Origin: Klebsiella oxytoca NBRC 105695
GTDB lineage: Bacteria > Pseudomonadota > Gammaproteobacteria > Enterobacterales > Enterobacteriaceae
Direction of reading: 5' to 3'
NCBI RefSeq assembly: GCF_001598695.1
Contig: NZ_BCZK01000002.1
Location: 434,001-498,000 of the forward strand
Length of the DNA: 64,000 nucleotides
The notes beneath the pieces were generated by a model, which saw only the letters and a list, made by a program, of their open reading frames with translations, was not told the DNA's origin and did not search any database. The position numbers were made by a program, and so were the translations under genes. Shown here one piece after another: positions 52,743 through 61,220 of this stretch; the first letter of the stretch is position 1, and every line of letters starts with the position of its first letter.

Positions 52743-54887
52743 TTACCAGGCGTAGCTGACCGTTGCCGTCACCGTCCGACCAATGCCGTAGAAGCAGGCG
52801 CTATCGCTGGCGCAGGAGGCCACATATCTGGTATCCGCGATGTTGTTTACGTTGAACTGTACCTGCGCGCCTTTCAGGCTCGAGTTTAGCTCGCCCAATT
52901 CATAGCTGACCATGGCGTCATACAGATCTACTGCCGGAACCTTAAAGGTGTTTTTCGCATCGCCATAGCTGGTACCGATATAGCGTACGCCCACTCCCGC
53001 AGTCAGGCTTTTCAGCGCGCCGTCCGGCAGGGTATAGCTGGTGAAGGCTGAAGCCATATGGGTCGGAATACGCGCTGGCGTTTTCCCTTCGGTACCGACA
53101 ACGGTAGTGTTGACGGTTTCTGCATCGGTATAAGTGTATGAAGCGATCAGATTGAGATTCTCAAAGAGCGTCGCGTGCGCTTCGGCCTCAACCCCTTTGG
53201 AACGCACTTTACCGCTATTCTCAAACCATCCGGCGGCGCTGTTGTAGGTGGCGACGTTACTTTGCGTTAAATCATACAGCGCAAGGGTGATTAGCGCGTT
53301 TGGGTCAGGCTGGTATTTCACGCCGACTTCCACCTGCTTGCCTTCGCTGGGATCGAACGGTCCAACGCCAGGCGCGCGGTTGGTTTGCAGGTTAGGTTCA
53401 AAGGAGGTGCTGTAGCTGATATAGGGGGAAAGACCGAAATCAAAGGCGTACAGCAGGCCGGTGCGCCAGGTGAACTTATTATCATTCTGCTGGGTGCTGC
53501 TGGCATCGGTAAAATCGGTGGTGCGTACTTCCGCCCAGTCATAGCGCCCGGAAACTAACAGTTCCCAGTTCTGCCAGCTCAGCTGATCCTGAACATAGAC
53601 CCCAGCCTGATCGAGATTTTGCTGTTCATTAGTGGCGGGGCTGAAGGCGCTTTCATCGACGCTAACGCCGTAGGTCGGGCTGCGCCAGTCGAGATCGTAC
53701 TGCGAGCCTCCGGCCCGGCCAAGATACTGCTTATCTTTACTGGTTTTGTAATCCAGACCGCCAATCACCGTATGGGCCACCTGGCCGCTGGCAAACTTTG
53801 CTTCGAGCTGGTTATCAATGCCAAACTCATCGGTCTGGCGCGTTTCATGCTGGGCGCGGCGGGAGAGTACCGAGCTGTTGGCGGGGCTACTGGAATAAAC
53901 CAGGTAGCGATACTTCTGTTTGATGGTGGCGTAGCGGGCGTTCTGGCGCAGAGTAAAGGTATCGTCTGGCTGGTGCTCAAATTCATAGCCAATCATCGTT
54001 TGTTCCCGCCACGACTGATTGTAGCTGGGATCGCTGACGTTAAAATCACGCGGAATATAGCTGCCGTCGACGCTTTCCACCGTACCGTAGCGCGGCAGGA
54101 AGTTACGGTAACCGGCATCCGGGTCTTTCTGATAGCTGGTTAATAACGTCATGCGCGTGGCGTCATCAGGATACCAGGTGAGGGCGGGGGCGATGGCCAT
54201 CCGCGTCTCTTTATAATCTTCAACCTGGCTATTCTGGGTACGGGCGATCCCGTTCAGACGATAGAGCAGACGGCCATCATCGCTCAGCGGGCCGCCAAAA
54301 TCGAAAGCGCCTTCGGCAAGATGATGATTGCCGGTGCGGAACTGCAGTTCATGAATCGGCTGGCTGACAGGGCGTTTGCTGGTCATGGCGATCAGCCCGC
54401 CGGGGTTTACCTGGCCAAACAGCACCGAGGCCGGGCCGCGTACCAGCTCGACGCGTTCCAGCAGCCACGGGTCGAAAGTACCGGTTTGCGAGGAGGCCGT
54501 CGCGCCGTAGCTCAGGCCATCGAGAAACTTGGGCACATAGCTAAAGCCGCGAACGAAAACCTCGTCGTTGCGGTTAGATGAACCGCGATATTCGGTAAAA
54601 ACGCCCGCGCTATAGCGCAGCGCCTGGGATACCGAGGTGACGTCCAGCGCGCGCATTTGATCGCGGGTAACCACCGATACTGACTGCGGCGTTTTGACGA
54701 TCTCTGCGGCGGTTTTTGTCGCGGATAGCGTCCTGGTGGCCACTATTCCCTTAAGCGGCGCTGTAGGATCTTCGCTACTGCCCGCGGTGACGACAAGCGT
54801 TTCCTCCGCCGCCAGCGCCTGATTCCCGATCGAAGATACCGCCAGAGTCGCAGTCCATAATGCTGTTATCTTATTATATTTAAACAT
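52743..54887 (-). CDS. TonB-dependent ferric-siderophore receptor (FoxA/FhuA-like)
   Basis: Outer-membrane receptor, 714 residues. It has a signal peptide (about 1-26), TonB box EETLVVTA, plug domain (EIVKTPQSVSVVTRDQMRALDVTSVSQALRYSAGVFTEYRG... FVRGFSYVPKFLDGL... ELVRGPASVLFGQVNPGGLIAMTSKRP), a barrel with the paired cysteines SCASDSACFYG, and the end VTATVSYAW. This is the ferrioxamine/ferrichrome (FoxA, FhuA) group; FoxA is my best guess. It is divergent from an exported esterase with a Fur-like box between. Confidence 0.88.
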   Translation of the reverse strand: MFKYNKITALWTATLAVSSIGNQALAAEETLVVTAGSSEDPTAPLKGIVATRTLSATKTAAEIVKTPQSVSVVTRDQMRALDVTSVSQALRYSAGVFTEYRGSSNRNDEVFVRGFSYVPKFLDGLSYGATASSQTGTFDPWLLERVELVRGPASVLFGQVNPGGLIAMTSKRPVSQPIHELQFRTGNHHLAEGAFDFGGPLSDDGRLLYRLNGIARTQNSQVEDYKETRMAIAPALTWYPDDATRMTLLTSYQKDPDAGYRNFLPRYGTVESVDGSYIPRDFNVSDPSYNQSWREQTMIGYEFEHQPDDTFTLRQNARYATIKQKYRYLVYSSSPANSSVLSRRAQHETRQTDEFGIDNQLEAKFASGQVAHTVIGGLDYKTSKDKQYLGRAGGSQYDLDWRSPTYGVSVDESAFSPATNEQQNLDQAGVYVQDQLSWQNWELLVSGRYDWAEVRTTDFTDASSTQQNDNKFTWRTGLLYAFDFGLSPYISYSTSFEPNLQTNRAPGVGPFDPSEGKQVEVGVKYQPDPNALITLALYDLTQSNVATYNSAAGWFENSGKVRSKGVEAEAHATLFENLNLIASYTYTDAETVNTTVVGTEGKTPARIPTHMASAFTSYTLPDGALKSLTAGVGVRYIGTSYGDAKNTFKVPAVDLYDAMVSYELGELNSSLKGAQVQFNVNNIADTRYVASCASDSACFYGIGRTVTATVSYAW

Positions 54888-54980
54888 ATTTATGATTTTT
54901 CCTTGGTTAAATCGCCATCAAAAACCGCCCTCATCGAAGTGAATCCTTCAGCGGTCATCATTAACGGCCTTAATGTTATT

Positions 54981-54999
54981 GCAAATAGTTATTATTTGC
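54981..54999. promoter_or_regulatory. Probable Fur box between receptor and esterase
   Basis: GCAAATAGTTATTATTTGC, an AT-rich dyad matching 11 of 19 Fur consensus positions, midway in the 153-bp divergent gap. Both flanking genes handle ferric siderophores, so iron repression of both is likely. Confidence 0.55.
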
Positions 55000-55040
55000 A
55001 TTAGCGTTATTAACAAATTCTTACAAGGAACTATCGGGCA

Positions 55041-56663
55041 ATGAAAACGGCATGGAGCGGTCTGCTGCTGGGGTTAAGTGCTTTACCGGCGGCGGCGATG
55101 AACTGTGAATCCCCTTCGTTACAGGGAGAGCTGGAGGGGAAGTTCGACGCCAGCGGTGAGGTCTGTTTTGACTTGCCCAGGCTAGGAGAGAACTACGTCG
55201 CGGCGACGCTCTCCGGCGTTACCGATGCCCGACTGCTGGATGAACATAACCGCCGTCTGCGCACGCTGCTGGCGGGCGGCCCGGCGGATGGCGAGCAAAC
55301 CCTACTGTTTTCTCTGCCGGTAAACCGCGCCTCCTCGCTGGTGCTCCACGGTGAAGAAGGAGCCCGCTGGCGCTTTCAGTGGCAGATGCGGGAAACCACC
55401 GCGCTGGCCAAAATCCAGACGCTGGACCCGGTCAGCCCGCGCCTGCAGCTGCTGAAGAAGGAACTGGCGGCGGGAGGCTCAACGGCGACTTTCTGGCGGG
55501 AGCGCGAACTGGAGGGAACCCCAATGGTGGAATCGGTGGACGCCAGCCATAAGCGGGTGACCTTCTTGTGGCGCGGAGCGAGCCGCAACGTGTTTATTCT
55601 GGGTTCGCCGGCGGGGGATCACGATCCGCTGTTTCGTCTCGGTGATTCTGACGTCTGGTTTCGTAGCTACGTCGTACCTGCCGATACCTTAATGCAGTAT
55701 AAGCTCGCCCCGGATGTGCCGCAGGTAGCCGGCGGCGCGCGCGAGCAGCGGCGGGCTATTCTGGTCAGCGCCCAGGCCGACCCGCTAAACCCGAATAGCG
55801 TCAATGCCGCCCACGACCGCTGGAGCCGTTACTCCCTGCTGGCTCTTAACCCCGCGCGTTTTTGCTCGGCGCCGCGGATGGCGCAGCCGCTACGCTACGG
55901 GACGCTGACCCGCCATCAGCTGCGCAGCGACTTTTTGCAAAACGCGCGTGAAGTCATGATTTATCGCCCACGTTTGCCGCAGCCCGCGCGCTGGACCCTG
56001 CTGCTCTTTGACGGTAAAACTTACCAGGACGAATACCGCTTCGCCAACGTGCTGGACGCCCTGATCGCCAGCCACAGGCTACCGCCGATTAACGTGGTGT
56101 TTATCGATAGCCTCGATCATCCGCGGCGGGCAAAGGAGCTGCCGCCAAATCCGCACTTTGCCGATTTTATGGCCCATGAGCTGCTGCCCTGGCTGAACCG
56201 CCAGGGGCTCAGCCTGACCCGGCAAAAAACCGTGGTTGCAGGATCCAGCTACGGCGGGCTGGCCGCGTCCTGGGTGGCGCTGCGCTATCCCCGGCAGTTT
56301 GGCAACGTACTGAGCCTGTCCGGGTCGTACTGGTGGGCGCCGAAAGGGGAAGAGGCCAGCTGGCTGACCCGACAGTATCAGCACTCGCCGCGCTATCCGG
56401 TCCGTTTCTGGCTACAGGCGGGAAGATTTGAGACCCGCGGGCCGGACGGCGGTATTTATGCCAATACGCTTGAGTTCGGGCGGGTACTGAGCGAGAAGGG
56501 GTATACGGTGAGCTTTCATCCCTCCTCGAGCGGCCACGATTATGTCGCCTGGTGCGAAGGCCTGATCAACGGTATGCGCGACCTGAGCGGATTAGCGCTC
56601 AAGAGAGAACCAGCGACGCCAGACCCAGCGCAGCGCCAGATACTCGATGGCGCCCAGCGCTAA
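55041..56663 (+). CDS. Exported enterochelin-esterase-like protein (Fes/IroE family)
   Basis: A 540-residue alpha/beta hydrolase. Unlike cytoplasmic Fes it has a signal peptide (about 1-19, PAAAMNC), so it is probably periplasmic. It has a Fes N-terminal domain (about 120-260: TFWRERELEGTPMVESVDASHKRVTFLWRG) and the esterase domain, with nucleophile GSSYGG (about residue 400) and a likely catalytic His in SSGHDYVAW. It is divergent from the siderophore receptor and probably hydrolyses a siderophore ester or an analogue. The last 24 codons overlap the 3' end of ybdJ on the other strand. Confidence 0.85.
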   Translation: MKTAWSGLLLGLSALPAAAMNCESPSLQGELEGKFDASGEVCFDLPRLGENYVAATLSGVTDARLLDEHNRRLRTLLAGGPADGEQTLLFSLPVNRASSLVLHGEEGARWRFQWQMRETTALAKIQTLDPVSPRLQLLKKELAAGGSTATFWRERELEGTPMVESVDASHKRVTFLWRGASRNVFILGSPAGDHDPLFRLGDSDVWFRSYVVPADTLMQYKLAPDVPQVAGGAREQRRAILVSAQADPLNPNSVNAAHDRWSRYSLLALNPARFCSAPRMAQPLRYGTLTRHQLRSDFLQNAREVMIYRPRLPQPARWTLLLFDGKTYQDEYRFANVLDALIASHRLPPINVVFIDSLDHPRRAKELPPNPHFADFMAHELLPWLNRQGLSLTRQKTVVAGSSYGGLAASWVALRYPRQFGNVLSLSGSYWWAPKGEEASWLTRQYQHSPRYPVRFWLQAGRFETRGPDGGIYANTLEFGRVLSEKGYTVSFHPSSSGHDYVAWCEGLINGMRDLSGLALKREPATPDPAQRQILDGAQR

Positions 56664-56840
56664 AAACCACAGGCAAAAGATCAGCGTATAAAGCTGGTTG
56701 AGATCCATCAGATGGAACGTCGCCACCAGCTTCTGCGCCAGCGTCAGACCCAGCGAGGGCGCCGGCAGCAGCAGACAGGAGAGTAAAGCCAGCAGGAGAA
56801 TGCCGGCGGCACTCATGAGCGTTTCTAGCGGATGTTTCAT
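56592..56840 (-). CDS. ybdJ: YbdJ, small inner-membrane protein
   Basis: An 82-residue membrane protein of unknown function, the same length as E. coli YbdJ and nearly identical to it as recalled (MKHPLETLMSAAGILLLALLSCLLLPAPSLGLTLAQKLVATFHLMDLNQLYTLIFCLWFL). It has two to three hydrophobic segments. Its last 24 codons overlap the end of the esterase gene on the other strand. In E. coli it lies next to ybdF; here ramRA and siderophore genes separate them by 6 kb. Confidence 0.93.
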   Translation of the reverse strand: MKHPLETLMSAAGILLLALLSCLLLPAPSLGLTLAQKLVATFHLMDLNQLYTLIFCLWFLALGAIEYLALRWVWRRWFSLER

Positions 56841-57026
56841 TATTTGTTAATCATCAGTTAAAAACATATTGTCCGGTAAAAAGGGAATCAATGCAATATC
56901 GTTTCGTACGCAATTAAAATACGCTTTAAGTATTATATTTAAACGTTCTCACTCATTTCTTTGTTAATTATTTTGGGATTATTTGTGATTAAGTTAATTA
57001 CGCTTTAATGTAAATTAACGTCATTA

Positions 57027-57137
57027 TTAAGCCAGCGCTTTTACAAAAGTATAGGTGCTATATCCCACCAGAGTAGCGATAATAATGGCCAGCAGAATGT
57101 ACAGCACCAGGCGGCGTCCGCGATAGATTCCAAACAT
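57027..57137 (-). CDS. Small membrane protein, 36 residues
   Basis: A short gene in the AT-rich gap between ybdJ and the P-type ATPase. It encodes MFGIYRGRRLVLYILLAI and continues IIATLVGYSTYTFVKALA: a basic N-terminus (RGRR) then one hydrophobic segment of about 20 residues, as in small regulatory membrane proteins. The start has a GAGG site six bases upstream. Its coding G+C is higher than that of the flanking AT-rich DNA, which supports a real gene. I do not recognise a named family. Confidence 0.65.
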   Translation of the reverse strand: MFGIYRGRRLVLYILLAIIIATLVGYSTYTFVKALA

Positions 57138-57334
57138 AGTAGACCTCGTTTAGTTTAGGTTTATTAATATTCTGCAATAGTTGTTCTATAGAATTAACTT
57201 ACCATAAATTTTGTATTTGCGAGAGATTAAATATTGCGCAAGCTCAAATTATCTCCCGCCTGTTTAAAATTTTTCTCATTGGCCCGGAATGATTCCAGGC
57301 TTTCCGCCTCACGGAATTTTAAGGGAGATATATT

Positions 57335-60058
57335 TTGACCAAAATGATCAAAACTAATAATACCACCCCCTCAGGGGATGTCGCGCCACGCCGGGCATAT
57401 CAGCAGACGGTTGATGCGGTGCTGGCGCAGAAAAAAAGCCATGTCGACGGGCTCAGCGCCGCTGAAGCCGCCGAGCGTTTGCAGACCTTCGGCCCGAACG
57501 CCTTGCCGGAGAAAAAAGGCAAGCCAGCCTGGCTGCGCTTCCTTGCCCACTTTAACGACGTCCTGATTTTCGTCCTGCTGGCCGCCGCCGCGCTCACCGC
57601 GGTTATGGGGCACTGGGTCGATACCCTTGTCATTCTTGGCGTCACGGTGATCAACGCCCTGATCGGCCATATCCAGGAGAGCAATGCCGAAAAATCGCTA
57701 CAGGGCATCCGCAATATGCTCTCCAGCGACGCGCGCGTGCAGCGCAGCGGTAAACACGAAACCATCCCGACCCGCGACCTGGTGCCGGGCGATATTGTGA
57801 TTCTGCGCGCGGGCGACCGCGTGCCGGCCGATATGCGCCTGATTGAGAGCCATAATCTGCGGGTTGAAGAAGCCATTCTGACCGGCGAGTCGACGGTGGT
57901 GGATAAAACCACCGACGCGCTGGAAGGCGAACTGCCGCTGGGCGACCGTACCAATATGCTCTTCTCCGGCACGACCATCAGCGCCGGCGGCGGCGTTGGC
58001 GTGGTGACCGCAACCGGCCAGGATACCGAACTCGGCCACATCAACCAGATGATGGCGGGCATTGAAAAGCACCGTACGCCGCTGCTGGTGCAGATGGATA
58101 AGCTCGGTAAAGCGATCTTCGTTATCATCCTGGCGATGATGGCTGCGCTGTTCGTCTTCAGCCTGGCGCTGCGCGATATTCCTCTCGGCGAGCTGCTGCT
58201 CTCCCTGATTAGCCTGGCGGTGGCCGCCGTGCCGGAAGGCTTACCGGCGATTATCTCGATTATTCTCTCTCTGGGCGTACAGGCAATGGCGCGTCAGCGG
58301 GCGATTATCCGCAAACTGCCGACGGTGGAAACCCTGGGCGCCATGACCGTGGTGTGCTCGGATAAAACCGGCACCCTGACGATGAACGAGATGACCGTTA
58401 AAGCGATCATCACCGCCGACTGCTGCTACCGCGTCGAAGGCGACAGCTACGAGCCGCAGGGTAACATCTGCCTGGAAGGCAGCAACGAGCCGGTGCAAAT
58501 TAAACCGGGCAGCGTGCTGGAAACCTATTTGCGCACCATCGATCTGTGTAACGACAGCCAGATGATTCAGGACGAGCGCGGCCTGTGGGGCATTACCGGC
58601 GGGCCAACCGAAGGCGCGCTGAAGGTGCTGGCGGCGAAAGCGCGGCTGGAGCCCGTCGATGCCCGCCTGGTCGCGAAAATCCCGTTCGACTCGCAGTACA
58701 AGTACATGGCGACCCACCAGAAAATGGGCGACGTCGAGCAGGTGCTGATTACCGGCGCGCCGGACGTGATTTTTGCCCTGTGCCGCCAGCAGATGAGCAA
58801 GCAGGGGGCGGTGCCGTTTGAGCCGCAGTACTGGGAAGAGGAGATGGCGCGCTTTGCCCGCCAGGGCCTGCGTATGGTCGCCGCTGCCTACAAACCGGCT
58901 GACGTCGGCAGCACCACGCTGTCCCACGACGATCTGCGCGAAGGGCTGGTGTTCCTCGGCATTGCCGGAATGATGGACCCGCCGCGTCCGGAAGCGATCG
59001 ACGCTATCCACGCCTGCCAGAACGCGGGGATCCGCGTGAAGATGATTACCGGCGATCACCCGCAGACGGCGATGAGTATTGGCCAGATGTTAGGGATCAC
59101 CAACAGCAGCCAGGCGATGACCGGCTACCAGCTGGAGCATATGGATGACGCCGAGCTGGCGAAAGCCGCCGTGGAGTTCGATATCTTTGCCCGCACCAGC
59201 CCGGAGCACAAGCTGCGCCTGGTGAAAGCGCTGCAGGATAACGGTGAAGTGGTTGGCATGACCGGCGATGGCGTCAATGACGCTCCGGCGCTGCGTCAGG
59301 CCGACGTCGGGATCGCCATGGGCATTAAGGGCACTGAGGTGACCAAAGAGGCCGCCGATATGGTCCTGACCGATGACAACTTTGCCACTATTGCCAGCTC
59401 GGTCAAAGAGGGGCGCCGGGTCTACGATAACCTGAAAAAGACCATTCTGTTCATCATGCCGACTAACCTGGCGCAGGGGCTGTTGATTATCATCGCCCTG
59501 CTGGCGGGGAACATTATCCCGCTGACGCCGGTACTGATTTTGTGGATGAACATGGCCACCTCCGCCACGCTCTCCTTTGGCCTCGCGTTTGAAGCCGCCG
59601 AGCGCAACGCCATGAACCGACCGCCGCGTAAAACCGGCCAGCACGTCATGGATGCCTTCGCCGTCTGGCGCGTCGCCTTCGTCGGCACGATGATCGCCGT
59701 CGCCGCCTTTATTCTTGAAGCCTGGCTGGCGCCGCGCGGCCACAGCCCGGAGTTTATCCGCACCGTCCTGCTGCAGATGCTGGTCACCGCGCAGTGGGTC
59801 TACATGATTAACTGCCGCAGCAGCGACAGCTTCTCGCTGAATATGGGGCTTCTGCGTAACAAAGGCATCTGGCTGGTGAGCGGCGTGCTGCTGCTGATGC
59901 AGCTGGTCATCATCTACGTACCGGTGATGCAGACGATGTTTGGCACCGAAGGGCTGCCGCTGCGCTACTGGTTCATCACCCTGGTCATCGGTATCGCGAT
60001 GTTCCTGGTGGTGGAAGTTGAGAAGCGCCTGACTCGTCGTTTCCGCAAAGCCGCGTAG
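57335..60058 (+). CDS. P-type cation-transporting ATPase (type II)
   Basis: A 907-residue inner-membrane pump of the P2 class (Ca2+/Na+/K+ type). It has the N-terminal cation ATPase domain (GLSAAEAAERLQTFGPNALPEKK), TGES (AILTGESTVVDK), PEGLPA in membrane segment 4, the phosphorylated aspartate in DKTGTLTMNEMTV, MITGDHPQTA, TGDGVNDAPALRQADVGIAMG and six C-terminal segments. The start is TTG at 57335 because AAGGGAGA lies six bases upstream; an ATG at 57344 is spaced too far. Ion specificity cannot be told. A long hairpin follows it. Confidence 0.9.
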   Translation: MTKMIKTNNTTPSGDVAPRRAYQQTVDAVLAQKKSHVDGLSAAEAAERLQTFGPNALPEKKGKPAWLRFLAHFNDVLIFVLLAAAALTAVMGHWVDTLVILGVTVINALIGHIQESNAEKSLQGIRNMLSSDARVQRSGKHETIPTRDLVPGDIVILRAGDRVPADMRLIESHNLRVEEAILTGESTVVDKTTDALEGELPLGDRTNMLFSGTTISAGGGVGVVTATGQDTELGHINQMMAGIEKHRTPLLVQMDKLGKAIFVIILAMMAALFVFSLALRDIPLGELLLSLISLAVAAVPEGLPAIISIILSLGVQAMARQRAIIRKLPTVETLGAMTVVCSDKTGTLTMNEMTVKAIITADCCYRVEGDSYEPQGNICLEGSNEPVQIKPGSVLETYLRTIDLCNDSQMIQDERGLWGITGGPTEGALKVLAAKARLEPVDARLVAKIPFDSQYKYMATHQKMGDVEQVLITGAPDVIFALCRQQMSKQGAVPFEPQYWEEEMARFARQGLRMVAAAYKPADVGSTTLSHDDLREGLVFLGIAGMMDPPRPEAIDAIHACQNAGIRVKMITGDHPQTAMSIGQMLGITNSSQAMTGYQLEHMDDAELAKAAVEFDIFARTSPEHKLRLVKALQDNGEVVGMTGDGVNDAPALRQADVGIAMGIKGTEVTKEAADMVLTDDNFATIASSVKEGRRVYDNLKKTILFIMPTNLAQGLLIIIALLAGNIIPLTPVLILWMNMATSATLSFGLAFEAAERNAMNRPPRKTGQHVMDAFAVWRVAFVGTMIAVAAFILEAWLAPRGHSPEFIRTVLLQMLVTAQWVYMINCRSSDSFSLNMGLLRNKGIWLVSGVLLLMQLVIIYVPVMQTMFGTEGLPLRYWFITLVIGIAMFLVVEVEKRLTRRFRKAA

Positions 60059-60074
60059 CGTGTCTGACCCGTCC

Positions 60075-60105
60075 GGCGTCCCTTCTCCTGCGGGGAAGGG
60101 ACGCC
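60075..60105 (+). terminator. Long hairpin after the ATPase gene
   Basis: Perfect 11-bp stem GGCGTCCCTTC/GAAGGGACGCC, 16 bp after the stop. No T-run, so it may be a processing or partial termination signal before the RND genes. Confidence 0.6.
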
Positions 60106-60127
60106 GCATCGTCGTAAGGAATTCCCC

Positions 60128-61210
60128 ATGAACAAGATCATCCGCTCCGCCCTGCTGGCCTGCGGCCTGGCAGGCTACGCGCTTATCGCCGCCGCCGCGC
60201 CGGCTATTCCGGTGCGCGTTGCCACCGTTGAACAAGCGCCGCATGCCGATGAACGGCAAATCTCCGGCCGCGTTGAGGCCATTCACGCCGTCGACGTTCG
60301 CGCCCGTACCGAAGGGACGATCGTGCAGCGCCATTTCCAGGATGGGCAGTACGTCAAAAAAGGCGAGCCGCTATTTACGCTGGATGACGCCCAGCCGAAA
60401 GCCGCGCTGGCGCTCGCACAGGCCGAACTGAAAAGCGCGCAGGCTTCCCTGCGCCAGGCCCAGCAGCTGTTGAGCCGCTATCAGCAGCTGAAAAATAACC
60501 ATTCAATCAGCCGTCATGACGTGGATACCGCGCAGATGCAGCGCGATGTCGCCGCCGCCGCCGTAGAGCAGGCGCAGGCGCGCATTACCGCCCAGCAGAT
60601 AACGCTCGGCTATACCCGCATTACCTCGCCGGTGAGCGGGCGCGTCGGCCATAGTCCTTTTCACGTCGGCAGCCTGGTCAATCCCGCCAGCGGCGTGCTG
60701 GTTGATGTGGTCCAGCTCGATCCGATTCGCGTGGCGTTCTCGCTCGATGAATCCGCCTTTTTCGCGAAAGCAGGGCAGCACACGGATATCGCCGCGATGA
60801 AGCAGGCGTGGCTGGCGCAGGTGGAGTTGGATGGACGGCGTGAAGACGGCGTCCTGACCTCCGTTGATAACCGTATTGATAGCCGCACCGCCAGCGTGGC
60901 GCTGCGCGCTGAATTTGCTAACCCGCAGCACCGTTTACTGCCGGGCGGCAACGTCACGGTTTTCTTCCGTCCGCAGCAACTTAAGGAGAGCCCGATGATC
61001 CCGGCCTCTGCGCTACAGCAGGATGCACTGGGCTTTTACTGCTGGGTCGTAACGGCGAACAACACCGTGACGATGCGCCGTTTAGCGCCCGCCGGTCAGC
61101 ATGGCCAGAGCTTCGTGGTGGCGGATGGCCTGAAAGCGGGAGAGCGCGTAGTGACGGAAGGTGCCCAGCGCCTGCGTGACGGCGCGGCCATTCAGTTGCT
61201 GAGTGAATAA
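60128..61210 (+). CDS. RND efflux periplasmic adaptor subunit
   Basis: A 360-residue membrane-fusion protein of the AcrA/MexE family, with signal peptide (about 1-23). It has the lipoyl halves (GRVEAIHAVDVRARTEGTIVQRHFQDGQYVKKGEPLFTLDDAQ), the coiled-coil hairpin (about 85-150), the second lipoyl half TRITSPVSGRVGHSPFHVGSLVNP, the beta-barrel and membrane-proximal domain ending in VVTEGAQRLRDGAAIQ. There is no lipobox cysteine, so it is not a lipoprotein. It is followed by the RND pump gene ten bases later. It may be EefA of the Klebsiella EefABC pump, but I cannot confirm that. Confidence 0.9.
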   Translation: MNKIIRSALLACGLAGYALIAAAAPAIPVRVATVEQAPHADERQISGRVEAIHAVDVRARTEGTIVQRHFQDGQYVKKGEPLFTLDDAQPKAALALAQAELKSAQASLRQAQQLLSRYQQLKNNHSISRHDVDTAQMQRDVAAAAVEQAQARITAQQITLGYTRITSPVSGRVGHSPFHVGSLVNPASGVLVDVVQLDPIRVAFSLDESAFFAKAGQHTDIAAMKQAWLAQVELDGRREDGVLTSVDNRIDSRTASVALRAEFANPQHRLLPGGNVTVFFRPQQLKESPMIPASALQQDALGFYCWVVTANNTVTMRRLAPAGQHGQSFVVADGLKAGERVVTEGAQRLRDGAAIQLLSE

Positions 61211-61220
61211 GGGAGAGGGG

